From Ursus arctos (Eukaryota > Chordata > Mammalia > Carnivora > Ursidae): a stretch of 64,000 nt of DNA. Positions 24,634 to 36,381 of the stretch are shown piece by piece. The translations under genes and the position numbers were made by a program. How positions within the stretch are numbered: position 1 is the stretch's first letter; each line of letters opens with the position of its first letter. The DNA is taken from the NCBI RefSeq assembly GCF_023065955.2, contig NW_026622874.1, forward strand, positions 26,655,772 to 26,719,771. The letters run 5' to 3'. Under the pieces are notes generated by a model. That model was not told where the DNA came from. It searched no databases and saw only the letters and a list, made by a program, of their open reading frames with translations.

Positions 24634-25698
24634 AGATTCCATTTATGAGTGGAATCATCTGGTATTTATCTTACTCAGTTTGGTTTACTTCACTTGGCAT
24701 AATACCCTCTGGGTCCATTCATGTTGTCTCAAATGGCATAATCCCATCCTTTATGTATGGCTGTGTAATATTATATAATGTATTATATGTAATATTTATG
24801 TGCACATATATATGTAATATATATATTTAACATTTCCATATTCATTCATCTGTTGATGGACACTTAGGTTGTTTCCATGTCTTGGCTATTGTAAATAATG
24901 CTGCGATAAATATAGGGCTGCATATATCTTTTCAAATTGGTGTTTTTGTTTTCCTTGGGTAAATATCCAGTAGTGGAATTATTGGGTCATATAGTATTTC
25001 TATTTTTAATTTTTTGAGGAATCTCTATACTTTACAGTGGCTGTTACCAGTTTGCATTCCCACCAACAGTACATGAGGTTTCTTTTTTCTTCACACCTCG
25101 ACAACATTTGTTGCTTGTGTTTTTGATTTTAGCCATTCTAACAGGTATGAGGTGATATCTCATTGTACTTTTGATTTTCATTTCTCTGATGAGGAGTGAT
25201 GTTGAGCATTTTTTTAATGTGTCTATTGGCCATCTGGATGTCTTCTTCAGAAAAATGGCTCTTCAGGTCCTCTGCCTATATTTTAATTGGATTGTTTGAT
25301 TTTTGGTGTTGCATTGAATGGATTTTTTAATATATTTTGGATATTAATCCCTATTAGATAAATCACTTGCATATATCATTTCCTATTCAGTAGGTTGCCT
25401 TTTAGTTTCGTTGATTATTTTCTTCCCTGTGTAGAAGCTTTTTATTTTGGTGTAGTCCTAGTAGTTTATTTTTGCTTTTGTTTTCCTTGCCTTAGGAGAA
25501 AAATATTGCTATGGTTGATGTCAGAAGAATTACTGCCTGTGTTCTCTTCTAGGAGTTTTATGGTTTTAAGTCTCAAATTTAGGTCTTTAATCCATTTTGA
25601 GTTTATTTTTGTGTATGGTGTTAGAAAGTGGTCCAGTTTCATTCTTTAACATGTAGTTATCCAGTTTTCTTAGCACCAGTTATTGAAAAGACGGTCTT

Positions 25699-25786
25699 GA
25701 GCCCTGGATGTTATATGCAACTAATGAATCGTTGAACACTACATCAAAAACTTACTATATGTTGGCTAACTGAACATTAAAAAAAA
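25699..25786 (+). mobile_element. 88-bp L1 3' tail insertion with TSD
   Basis: Holds only the L1 end: gccctggatgttatatgcaa, then gaatcgttgaacactacatc, gttggctaactgaacatta and poly-A. TSD aaaagacggtctt at 25686-25698 and aaaagactgtctt at 25787-25799. Removing it restores normal L1 sequence of the minus-strand host across the join. Confidence 0.9.
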
Positions 25787-26526
25787 AAAGACTGTCTTTT
25801 CCCCATTGTATATTCTTGCCTTCTGTGTCATAGCTTAATTGACCATATATATGTTGGTTTATTTCTTGGTTCTCTATTCTGTTCCACTGATCTATGTGGT
25901 TATTTTTGTGTCAGTATCATACTGTTTTGATAACTATAATTTTGAGGTATATCTTGAAATATGAAATTGTGATACCTCCAGCTTTGTTCTTTTTCAGGAT
26001 TTCTTTTGTTATTTAGGGTGTTTTGTGGTTCCATACAAATTTTAGTAGTATTTGTTCTAGTTTTGAGAAAAATGCTATTGGCATCCTGATAGGGATTGCA
26101 TTGAATCTGTAGGTTGCTTTAGGTCATATGGACATTCTGACAACACTAATTCTTCCAATCCATGATGATGGAATATCTTTTCATTTGTGTCATTTTAAAT
26201 TTCTTTCATCAGTGTTTTATAGTTTTCAGAGTACACGTCTTTTACCTTTTTGGTTATATTTATTCCTAGATATTTTATTTTTTATGGTGCAGTTGTAAAT
26301 GGAGTTGTGTTTTAGATTTCTCCTTCTGTGACTTCATTGTTAGTGTACAGAAATGCTACTGATTTCTGGGTATTAATTTTGTATCCTGCCACTTTACTGA
26401 ATTTGTTTATTCTAGTAGTTTTTTGGTGGAATCTTTAGGATTTTTTATGTGTAGTATTATGTTATCTGTGAATAGTGACAGTTTAACAACTTCTTTACCC
26501 ACATGGATGCCTCTTATTCCTTTTTC

Positions 26527-26878
26527 TTATGTAATTGCTGTGGCTAGGACTTCTAGTATTATGTTGAATAAAAATGGCAAGAGTGGATATTCTTGTCTTG
26601 TTCCTGACCTTAGAGGAAAAGCTCTCAGTTTTTCACCATTGAGGTTGATGTTAGTCATGGGTTTTTCATGTATGGCCTTTATTATGTTGAGGTATGTTCC
26701 CTTTAACTCCATTTTTTTCAGTTTTTGTCGTGAATCGATGTTGAATCTTGTCAAGTGCTTTTTCTGCATCTATTGAGATTATCATATGATTTTTATCCTT
26801 TATTTTGTTGATGTGGTGTATGACATTGATTGATTTGTGAATATTGAGCCGTCCTTGCATTCCAAGAATAAATCCCAT
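26527..26878 (-). pseudogene. L1 reverse transcriptase fragment
   Basis: Overlapping minus-strand frames give RT-domain peptide: [20 protein letters not shown] and then [14 protein letters not shown] (26666-26878), and further on [20 protein letters not shown] (26527-26769). The frames shift between the two parts, and the catalytic FADD region is not readable in one frame, so this is dead coding sequence. Confidence 0.85.
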
Positions 26879-28000
26879 CTGATCCTGATGAATGAACTTT
26901 TTTTTTTTAATGATCTTTTTAATGTATTGCTATATGTGGTTTACTAAAATTTTGTTGAGGATTTTTGCTTCTATGTACATCAGGGATATTGGCCTGTAGT
27001 TTTCTTTTTTTGGTTGTATTTTTGTCTGGTTTTGGTATCAGAGTAATGCTGGCCTCATAGAATGTATTTGAAAGCTTTCCTTCCTCTTTTTTTTTTTTTT
27101 TTTAATAGTTTGAGGAGAATGGATATTAACTCTTCTTTAAATCATTGGTAGAATACTTGTGAATTCATCTGGTCCTAGACTTTTATTTTTTGGTAGTTTT
27201 TTTTATTACAGATTCAATTTCATTACTTGTAATTGTTTATTCAGATTTTCTAATTCTTCCTGGTTCAGTTTTGGAATATTAAATGTTTTTAGGAATTTAT
27301 ACATTTCTTTTAGGTTGTCTAATTTGTTGGCATATAATTTTTCATAGTATTTTCTTCTAATCCTTTGTATTTTCATGGAATCTATTTTTACTTCTCTCTC
27401 ATTTCTGATTTTACTTATTTGGGTTCTTTCTTTCTTGATGAGTCTGGCTAAGGGTTTGTCAATTTGGTTTGTCTTTGCACAGACCAGCTTTTGGTTTCAC
27501 TGATTTTTTAAAAATATTGTTCTTTAGTCTTTACATCATTTATTTCTGCTCTGATCTTTATTATTTCCTTTCTTCTACTCACCTTGGGTTTTTGTTGTTG
27601 TTGTTGTTCTTTTTCTAGTTCTTTTAGGTGTGAGGTTAGATTTTTTTTACTTGAGTTTTTTCCCATTTCTTGAGGTAGGCCTATATTGCTATATACTTCT
27701 CTCTTAGAGCTACTTTCACTGTGTCCCAGAGATTTTGGATTGTTGTGTTTTCATTTTCATTTGTCTCCTTGTATTTTTTGATTTCTTCTTTGATTGCTTC
27801 ATTAACCCACTGGTTGTTTAATAAGGTTGTTTAGTCTCCATGTGTTTCTGTTTTTTCTAGTTTTTTTTCTTGTGATTTACTTCTAGTTTCATACCTTCCT
27901 GGTTGGTTTTAATCTTCTTAAATTAATTTAGGCTTGTTTTATGGCCTAGCATGTGATCTGTTCTGGAGAATGTTCCATGTGCACTTGAAAAGAATGTGTA

Positions 28001-28195
28001 TTCTAGGGCACCTGGGTGGCTCAGTTGGTTAAGCATCTGACTCTTGGTTTCTGCTCAGTTCATGATCTCATGGGTCATGAGATTGAGCCCCTCATCAGAT
28101 TCCATGCTCAGTGGAGAGTCTGTTTAAAGATTCTCTCCCTCTACCTCACCCCCCCACTCTCTCTCTCAAATAAATAAATAAGTCCTTTTTTAAAA
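28001..28195 (+). mobile_element. CAN-SINE in minus-strand L1
   Basis: Head ggcacctgggtggctcag, tgatctcatgggtcatgag, CT-rich run and an (AAAT)n tail. TSD gaaaagaatgtgta at 27987-28000 and 28196-28209, perfect over 14 bp. Confidence 0.96.
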
Positions 28196-29572
28196 GAAAA
28201 GAATGTGTAGTCTGTTGTTTTTGGATGGAATGCTCTGTGTATGTCTCTTATGTCTATCTGGTCCAATATGTCATTGAAAGACATTGTTTTCTTATTGATA
28301 TTCTGTCTGGATGGCCTATCTATTGATGTAAATGACGTGTTAAAGTCCCCTACTATTATTGCATTACCATCAGTTTCTCTCTTTATGCCCATTAATATTT
28401 GCTTCAATGTTGGGTGCATAGATATTTCCAGTTATTATATCCTCTTGTTGGATTGAGCCCTTTATCATTATATAATACCCCTCATTGTCTCTTGTTACAG
28501 TCTTTGTTTTAAAGTCTATTTTGTCTGCTGTAAGTATTGCTACCATGGCTTTTTTTTTTTTTCTTCTCACTTCCATTTGCATGGTAAACGTGTTTCCATC
28601 CCTTCACTTTCAGTCTGTATGCTTCTTTAGGTGTGACATGAGTCTTTTGCAGGCAGCATAGAGATGGGTCTATTATTATTTTTTTTAATCCATTCTGCCT
28701 CTCTGTGTCTTCTGATTGGAACATTTAGGCCATTTACATTCAAAGTAATTACTGATAGGTATGTACTCAGTGCCATTTAAAAAATTTCTTTTCTGGTTGT
28801 TTTTGTAGTTCTTTCTTTCTTCTTCTCTTGTTCTTTCTTTGTGATTGATGAGTATCTCTAGTGTTTTGGTTGGCTTTTTTTCTCTTTATTTTTTCGTGTA
28901 TCTATCATAGGTTTAGGTTTGTGGTTACCATGAGGTTCGTATATAACATCCTAAGTAAATAGCAGTCTATATTGATTTGATGGTTATTTAAGTTGAAACA
29001 CATTATAAAAAAAAAAAGGAAAACAGTGAAAGAAAAAAGTTTTTTTTCCTTTTCCTCTTCTCTCCCCTTTTGACTCCTCTTTCCACATTTTATGTATTTG
29101 TTGTCATATTTTGTTTCTTTTTATTTACATTGTTATTATGTCTAATTATGGTCATTTATTTTCCACTTAAAGAAATCCCTTCAACATTTCTTGTAGTGCT
29201 GGTTTAATGGTGATAAACTCCTTTATCATTTGTTTGTCTGGGAAACTCTTTATCTCTCCTTTAAATCTGAACGATAACTTTGCTGGGTATTCTTTTTTGT
29301 AGGTTTTTTCCTTTTAGCACTTTAAATATATCATGCCACTTCTTTCTGCCCTGCAACATTTCTGCTGAAAAATCAGCTGGTAGTCCTGTAGGTTTTTCCT
29401 TGTAGGTATTTTTGTTTCTTTCTTGGTGCTTTTAGAACTCTATTATTATCTTTTATCTTTGACATTTTAATTTTTATGTGCCATGGTGTGGACCTCCTTG
29501 AAGTCATCTTGTTTGGAATTGGAACTCTGTGTGTTTTTTGACTTGGGTGTCTATGTTCCTTCTTAGGTTAGG

Positions 29573-30332
29573 GTTCTATTTAAAATATATTACATTTTTA
29601 ATTTCATTGGTTTTAAAAATATGAACTCTGAATACTTTAAAAATGAAATACTGGTATTAGTGTAATATTTTAGATGTATAATTAATAAACACTGAAATGC
29701 CAGTTTATCATTTTCCTACAGTAATGTAATCAGATTAATTGGAGAGACTAGCATTAAAATGACTGATCATTAATTTCCATTTCTGCTTGGCATTAATTAA
29801 AGCCAAAGTCATCTAATAAAGTGAGGGCAGAGGGAGGGGCATTGAAACTGAATCTAATTAAAATATACTGTTATATTTTCAACTGGTGAATCAGCCAAGA
29901 GTCAGTTGGAGGAAAGAGGAACTCTTTGGCTACTTGAACTGAAAAGTTTGCCATGGAGAATTAGATGCTTAGAAAATTATGGCAAAGGTTGAAGGAATGT
30001 ACAGTAGGCTGAGTCTCTCTGAAAGACTCCTGGGATAAAATAGGTAACTGACCTTCCCATGAAGCAGCTGTCCTCTACCACCATCAGGAAGCTGGAGGAT
30101 CGGGGGGGGCATTAGAACTGGTGAGTTCAAGAGCAAGCTGCTGTAGTTGCAGTCCAGGATCAGGAAGCCTCTGTACCTGTTTCTCCAAATGCCTCTTGAC
30201 CACAAAAAAGTTGGCCGCTGGGTGCTGGAACATGGATTCCAGTTGCCAGCAGCAGTAGAACAACTGTCTTTCAACACCCAAGAAGAACATGACTGGACAT
30301 TGCTATGCCCTTGTGGATAGCAAGGCATATGT
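29573..30332. other. Unassigned, open on the minus strand
   Basis: No family recognised. A minus-strand frame of 148 codons (29969-30415) covers the right part and runs into the tandem duplication; its peptide is low in charged residues and looks like chance or a decayed repeat. A C7 run (minus strand) lies near 30102. Confidence 0.4.
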
Positions 30333-30590
30333 CTCCGTATCTTTGCTTGCCAGCCAGAAGCAACCTCCAAAAGCACCAGGAACATGTCCTCTGTTTGTCT
30401 CACTTCTGTTTCCAAATCTTACATAAATGGATCTAAGTGGCAGAACCACTTCCAGACTCAGCTCCGTATCTTTGCTTGCCAGCCAGAAGCAACCTCCAAA
30501 AGCACCAGGAACATGTCCTCTGTTTGTCTCACTTCTGTTTCCAAATCTTACATAAATGGATCTAAGTGGCAGAACCACTTCCAGACTCAG
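30333..30590 (+). repeat. Perfect tandem duplication, 2 x 129 bp
   Basis: Unit 1 is 30333-30461 and unit 2 is 30462-30590. I find no difference between them by eye. Each starts ctccgtatctttgcttgcca and ends acttccagactcag. A 2-base ct match follows the second unit. 129 is a multiple of three, so frames pass through both units on either strand. The unit is not a SINE or L1 piece that I know. Confidence 0.95.
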
Positions 30591-30764
30591 CTGTGAGTGT
30601 GAGAAACCTTGCTTTTAATTTTCCACTGTCTATAGTTCAATAAGACAAACTCACAAGAAATACAGTTGAGCAAACCAATCCATCATGCCCATTACAACTG
30701 GATGTTTAAACTATACCATGGTGAACACATGTTCCATGTTACTTTTCATGATAGGGTAGAAAAT

Positions 30765-31032
30765 TACAAAAAGAGACCTATGTCCACTTATATGAGGTAC
30801 GTATAAGTAATCAAACTCATAGAAATAGAAAGTTGAATCTGGTTGCCAGGGAAGGGAAAATGGGGTGTTGTTCAATGGTACAGAGTTTCAGTCATGCACG
30901 TCAGTTCTAGAGACCTGTTGTACAACAATGTACATAGAGTCAATACTGTAATGTGCACTTAAAGATTAAGAGGGTAAGTTCATGAGTTTTTTTTAATCAC
31001 AATAGAAAAATAACAAAATTAAAAAAAAGAAA
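30765..31032 (+). mobile_element. Old L1 3' end
   Basis: Landmarks in order: atgaggtacgtataagtaa near 30793, gttgccagggaagggaaaatg near 30842, ttgtacaacaatgtacatag near 30918, and an A-rich end at about 31020-31032. This is the 3'UTR of an L1M-type element, 5'-truncated. Confidence 0.75.
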
Positions 31033-31388
31033 CAAGCAGACCTATGTGCTTCAGGGACTTTGCAGTTGCCTCCAAATACTGGGCAGGATGATCATTACTT
31101 ATACTGAATCATACTTGAAATGGTGCATATTGGCTAGCATCACCTGAAACTCAAATGCCAAATGTTTTGGATTTAGCTTGTGGTCATATTTTGTAATGTT
31201 AAGGATAAAATCACCTAAAAGCAATGTCTGCCTACAAAAGGCAATATTAATTCTCTCAGAGTTTTTAAAGATAAGTAATTGCCCTCAAACTAAATTAGAA
31301 CCTCTTCCCTAGAAGCTCTGGTTGGAAAAATATTCTGAGTGTTGGTACCATAAATATTTTACTGAAGTGTTTCTGCTTATACAAAATT

Positions 31389-31603
31389 TATTTTTTTATT
31401 TATTTAATTTTTTAAAAAGATTTTATTTATTTATTTGACAGAGATAGAGACAGCCAGTGAGAGAGGGAACACAAGCAGGGGGAGTGGGAGAGGAAGAAGC
31501 AGGCTCATAGCAGAGGAGCCTGATGTGGGGCTCGATCCCATAACGCCGGGATCACGCCCTGAGCCGAAGGCAGACGCTTAACCGCTGTGCCACCCAGGCG
31601 CCC
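31389..31603 (-). mobile_element. CAN-SINE, young subfamily
   Basis: Reverse copy with T-rich left edge, gacagccagtgagagaggg and head complement gctgtgccacccaggcgccc. TSD ctgcttatacaaaatt at 31373-31388 and ctacttatacaaaatt at 31604-31619 (one mismatch in 16). Confidence 0.96.
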
Positions 31604-32517
31604 CTACTTATACAAAATTAAAAAGATCTGAGATGACATTTCCAGAATAAATCACCCCAATAGAATAGATACAGCATAGAACTTTTAAACCACTTGCAAG
31701 ATCACTAATTCACTGTGAAGTTTGTCATTCTGTTTTCATGGTTTACAAACATGTTTGAAAAGGTAAATTACACAAAGACTAGTGGCTGGATATAACAAAG
31801 GGCCATCTTTGATCTCTGTATTTAGATATTTATTTTACATGTAAAATTGCCAAGTACTTAAAGCATAAAATTAAGAAGTTTCTGGAGATTGCAAATGGCA
31901 ATGGTAATTATAATCTGTAGCCAGCTCCAGTAAATCCAAAAATCCCTGTAAGATTCGTATCAAGAATTGTTTCAGTGTTTTGTGCGTTTGTTGTTTGTAG
32001 GTGTGTGGGGTAATTGATTTTTGGAGGGAGAACAGGGATAAAAATTTTTTTAACAAATATCAAGGAATTGAATTAATCTGATGTTTGCAAAGCTTACATA
32101 AATTTCTTAGGATTATTTGTTCTCAATTTGTGAACGACTTCTTATATGTAATTCCCAGATGAGAGCTTTCTAACTTCTCATTTTCAATTTTCAAATATGG
32201 TGGACACATCTTTAGAAAAGTCAAATGGAAATGACATGATCCATTGCCTATATTCAGAATCAGTGTTTTCCCAGGTCAACAAAAAATATGAAATTCTATT
32301 GCATTGTCTCATTTAGTCTATGTTTTTGCTTTTTCCAGGGATATGCTTAATGGCTTTTAAAGAGGAAGTTTATCCTCCTACCCCTCTCTGGGTTGAAGTT
32401 CTTAACATATTACAAAGGAGAAACAATTCCCCAACTGTTCCTTGACCTCACCCCCTCAAAGCCTGGGTTTCTGAACTGGGTTTCTGTATGGAGATACAGA
32501 TTTTGCACATGTTTCTT

Positions 32518-32724
32518 TCTTTCTTTCTTTTTTTAAAATTTATTCAACAGAGATAGAGACAGCCAGTGAGAGAGGGAACACAAGCAGGGGGAGTGGGAGA
32601 GGAAGAAGCAGGCTCATAGCAGAAGAGCCTGATGTGGGGCTCGATCCCATCACGCTGGGATCACGCCGGGATCACGCCCTGAGCTGAAGACAGACGCCTA
32701 ACTGCTGTGCCACCCAGGCACCCC
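32518..32724 (-). mobile_element. CAN-SINE, young subfamily, small internal repeat
   Basis: Left edge (TTTC)n then tttattcaacagagatag; gacagccagtgagagaggg; head complement ctgtgccacccaggcacccc. TSD tgcacatgtttctt at 32504-32517 and 32725-32738, perfect. The word gggatcacgc occurs twice in a row (near 32656 and 32667), a private short duplication. Confidence 0.96.
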
Positions 32725-33544
32725 TGCACATGTTTCTTATCTCAGTAACACTGACTTCAAAGGTCAAGTTTAGGGTGATCTTTTTAAACCCACTGGATTC
32801 CCTCACCCTATGTCTGTTTTTATTAATAATTTGACAATACCCAGAGCTAAACCAGACAATACAGAGAATTTGTCTTACAGGTCAACTCTTGGAAGGAAAA
32901 TTAAAAAATGAGTCCATTGTATGTTATCCAGATATCTGGATGTTTGGTATGGGAAAGACAACACAGCTGGGTGGTGTGCTCTGTGCCAGGACTGTGGATG
33001 GCCTCAGAAGTTAAGGAGAAAGAGAAGAACCAGGACTAAGAGAACTGAAGGGAAACCATGGAAGGAGGAATAGGAGAGAGGGAGCCGACCAGACTACACA
33101 CAGGAAGTTCCCAGGATGTAGAGGTCCCAGATGAGAGGTGGGGCATATGTTGGGCTGAAGGTCAGAGCAAGGTCAGTTTAGTCAGGCTATTGTTAGGTTT
33201 TGGCTTTGTTGAAATGCAGGCTCCATACCTCTAATGTTATCAAGAATGCACCAAGGAATTTCACACCTTTTAAAAAAATGAAAAGTCAAGAAACTAGTTG
33301 CATCAGCTTTGTTCTGTATTACTGAAGAGTTTTCATATTTGCCTGACCCTTAGCTCAGAGATCAGTCTTTTGCCCAAGGTCACCTTTGTGACATGATTAA
33401 GAGTGTCTAGAGACATCCAGGTATCACAATCAGCAATAGTCACACTAGTAGAGATCTAATCTTTACGTTCAAATTAAAAATCTCCTTAGAGGAGTGGCAA
33501 ATTAAGTCCTAACAGTTTAGTTTGCTGTTAGGATAACACTCATA

Positions 33545-34375
33545 GAAAGAGTTAGGGGATATTCTCTTTGCTTCTGTTTTCTGGAAGAGACTGTGAAGGA
33601 TTCATACTTATTCCTTAAATATTTGGTAGAATTTATCAGTGAGATCATCTGGGTCCCATGTTTTCTTTTTTGGAATTTTATTAATAATTGATTCAGTTTC
33701 TTTAACAAATACAGGCCTATTCAGATAGTCTGTTTCTCCTTGTGTGAATTTTGGTAATTTTTCTTTCAAAGAACCTGTTTACTTCATCTAAGTTATTAAA
33801 TTTGTGGCACAGAGTTGTTCATAGTATTTCTTTATAATATTATATATTCCTTTTTAAAAAGCTTTATTGTGGAATAATTAACAAACATAATTGTATGTAT
33901 TTAAAGTGCATATTATCCTTTTAATGTCCTGGAATCAGTAGTGATGACCCCTCTTTAATTTCTGATATTGGCAATTTGCTGCTGCTGCTGCTTTTTTTTT
34001 TTTTTTCTTGATTAGTGTGCCTACGGGCTTATCATTTTTATTGATTTTTTTTTTTTTTAAGAATCAGCTTTTGGTTTTATTGATTTTTTTCTGTTGTTTT
34101 CCTGTTTTTAATTTCATTGATTTCTGCTCTAATTTTTATTATCTCTTCTGCTTTAAGATTAAATTGTTCTTTTTATCTACTTTCCTAAGGTGGAAACTTA
34201 GGTGATTGATTTTAGAGCCTACTTTCCTAATATTTGTCAGTTCCCTTTAAGCACTGCTCTCACTGCATCCTCAAAATTTGAAGAAGTTATGTTTTCATTT
34301 TCATTTGGCTAAATATTTTAAAATTTTTCTTGAGACTTCTGTGATCTATTCTAGTTAAAGTTGTAAACTTTAAAA
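33545..34375 (-). mobile_element. Old L1 ORF2 fragment
   Basis: Reverse-strand RT-region landmarks: ggtagaatttatcagtgag near 33625, tttttggaattttattaata near 33670 and aatcagcttttggttttatt near 34063, then gttttcattttcatttggct near 34290. The stretch 33842-33950 does not match and may be an insertion or a diverged part. Non-coding. Confidence 0.7.
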
Positions 34376-34482
34376 TTTAATATTCCTAATCTCTCTTTTC
34401 TGGCTTTACTTTCCCCCCTTTGTTACTTGCAGTCTTCTAATATACCATATATTTCTTTGTTATACATTTTTGATGTCTCTCT

Positions 34483-34610
34483 TTATGTTGGAATATAGAT
34501 TCCACAAGGGCAGAGTTCAGGGAACTTTGTTCATTTTATTTAATGATGTAGTTGAAGTACCTGGATCAGAGCCAGGTGTACCATAGGCACTTAATACATG
34601 TCATGATTGA
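34483..34610 (+). mobile_element. L2 LINE 3' end relic
   Basis: tagattccacaagggcagag near 34496, then agtacctggatcagagccagg near 34556 and taggcacttaatacatg near 34584: the order of the L2 tail on +. Confidence 0.6.
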
Positions 34611-34714
34611 AAGTAAGAGGGATTTTATAAAAAATTTGACTTGTAGTATGAGAAAGGGAAAGAAAGAGTGCCTTTGAACCAGAGTTTTTGCTTCAGATGC
34701 TGAAATTCTTTTAG

Positions 34715-34784
34715 AATCTGAAGCAGATTCCATGCCGAGTGAGGAGTCCAACGTGGGGCTCAATCCCAAGCCACCCAGGTGCCC
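34715..34784 (-). mobile_element. CAN-SINE reduced to 70 bp by internal loss
   Basis: Only aagcagattccatgccgag, gtggggctcaatcccaa and the head complement ccacccaggtgcccc remain; the tail half and the B-box-to-A-box part are missing. TSD ctgaaattcttttag at 34700-34714 and ctggaattttttag at 34785-34798. Confidence 0.85.
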
Positions 34785-34814
34785 CTGGAATTTTTTAGTA
34801 AAGAAATTTTTTTA

Positions 34815-34880
34815 CAATTAATGAGTCATTGAACATTATATCAGAAGCTAATGCTGTTGGCTAATTGAATTTAAATTAAA
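34815..34880 (+). mobile_element. Tiny L1 3' tail insertion (about 66 bp)
   Basis: Same terminal L1 words as at 19917 and 25699: gagtcattgaacattatatc, then gttggctaattgaatttaaa and poly-A. Possible TSD aaatttttttac and aaattttttttg on the two sides; both are T-rich, so this is weak. Confidence 0.6.
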
Positions 34881-34884
34881 AAAA

Positions 34885-35080
34885 TTTTTTTTGCTTTTTT
34901 TTTAATTAAAAAAGTTTTTATTTTATTTATTTTCATTCCAGGGTAGTTAACATACAGTGTTATATTAGTTTCAGGTATACGATATAGTGATTCAATGATT
35001 CTATGCATTACTCCGTGCTTATCAAGATAATCCCCTTTACCTATTGCACCCACCCCTCCTCCCTTTCTCTGGAACTATCT
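34885..35080 (-). mobile_element. L1 3' end fragment
   Basis: Reverse L1 3' end: cagggtagttaacatacagtg near 34938, ttcaggtatacgatatagtg near 34970, then acccctcctccctttctctgg. 5'-truncated. Confidence 0.85.
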
Positions 35081-36054
35081 GTTAATGGATTTTTGAAAAA
35101 TTAAACTGCAAATGATATTCGAGTAAAGATTTTGTGTCCATTTGATCTCATCTGATTAGAACAGAATATGCTTTTAATATAGTGAACCAGACTATTTTTA
35201 TGTCTCTAAAGTCTAACTGATTGCTAATTATGGCAAGTCTGAGTCAGAGATCTGTGATTTCCTGTTAAATTATAAGGTTATTTACTCTCTGAATCACAGC
35301 ACAGAAATCATATTTTCATGTCTGTAAAGAAAGGAAGAATTTATATAATGTGATTGATTAAGGTATTACTCATCTTGGACACACACAAAAAAAGTGACAT
35401 GAATTTTGTCAGGTGTTGTTTTTAGCCAAATCAGGATATGGGATGCCTGACTGACATCCTTAATGACCAGAATTTGAAACAGAGGCTTCAAAAAAGTTAA
35501 TCTATAGTACCCATTTTGCTTTATTTTTCTGTCACAAAACACCACTTAATAGAAGAGTATGCTTCAGTGGATATCCAGGGAATATTCATTATCACCAAAG
35601 GTACTTATTTAAGGCATTGACTGAGATATTGATAAAGTTTTTCCTGGTTATTTACAGGCCTGCATTTAAATAGAAATTTCCTTACCTAAAAAATCTTATA
35701 CTTTCATACTACTTGCTCAGCTTTTCTCTTAACATCCACCCTGCCTTCCTCCAGGCAAAGAGGACTGTCAGAATGTTGAAGATAGGCCTTTATAGCATGT
35801 CCATCATGGATGTGTTATGGGAAGGATTTGAGCTCACATATATGAGTAGAATTCTTGTGCTCTTGGTCATTTCTCTCTTGTGGGACAGCTCCATTTCCAA
35901 CTCTCTTGCCCTTGGGTGGGCATGGGCATGTAGAAGTCTGAACACAGCTTACTTCTACTTCTAAGACTACTTTGCAAGCTAGCTTTTAGTTGGGTCTTGC
36001 AATGGGAGGTATGAATGAAAAACTGGAAGTTGGGAAGAAGGGGAAATGCTGTTA

Positions 36055-36137
36055 CTTCTTCCTCTTCTCCCTCTTCTTTTTCTCCTTCCTCTTCCTCCTT
36101 TCCTCCTTCTTCTCCTTCTTTTTCTTCTTCTTTTTTT
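36055..36137 (+). repeat. 83-base uninterrupted pyrimidine tract
   Basis: C and T only, built of CTTCTT, CTCCTT and TCCTCC words rather than a strict short repeat. The complementary strand is all purine. Tracts of this kind can adopt triplex DNA; that is general knowledge, not seen here. Confidence 0.95.
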
Positions 36138-36381
36138 AATTCCCTGCTTCGGGTGGTGCTCAGGCAACAGCTGCAGCAGCCTGGAGAGGGTGGCTTCTCA
36201 GCAGTAGTGCAGGCTCCTGGATCTCTATTCAGCTGTGGTTGTGAAATTTCACCTGCAGTGGCCGTACATTAGTACCTCTGAAGTTCATACCAGATTATGG
36301 TTTAGAGGCAATAGTAGCATCCTGATCTTTAAGTAACTCCTTTCTCCTTTTTGCTCTTCTATCTCCTCAAATACCCTTTAA

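Larger units (their letters stand above)
24260..29572 (-). mobile_element. LINE-1 on minus strand, ORF1 end to 3' end
   Basis: The 3' end is at the left (agtatagttgacacacaat near 24280). ORF2 runs right to left: endonuclease N terminus near 28650 (peptide IDPSLCCLQKTHVTPKEAYR), RT region near 26530-26880, C-terminal region near 24800-25400. About 29150-29572 matches the ORF1 end; the element stops inside ORF1. Frames are broken. It contains a (TTC)n tract, an 88-bp L1 tail (25699-25786) and a SINE (28001-28195). No convincing TSD seen. Confidence 0.92.
31033..33544. other. Non-repetitive apart from two SINEs
   Basis: Besides the SINEs at 31389-31603 and 32518-32724, I see no gene or repeat I can name. 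32940-33200 is locally purine-rich (gaaccaggactaagagaac near 33026). Confidence 0.5.

Noticed and set aside
24346..24830. Overlapping hydrophobic frames with poly-Ser or poly-Leu
   Set aside because: Antisense translation of an L1 3' region with a (TTC)n run; no real membrane protein.
29969..30415. 148-codon minus-strand frame, possible gene
   Set aside because: Peptide has no domain I recognise, overlaps the tandem duplication, and no splice or promoter context is visible. More likely a decayed repeat.
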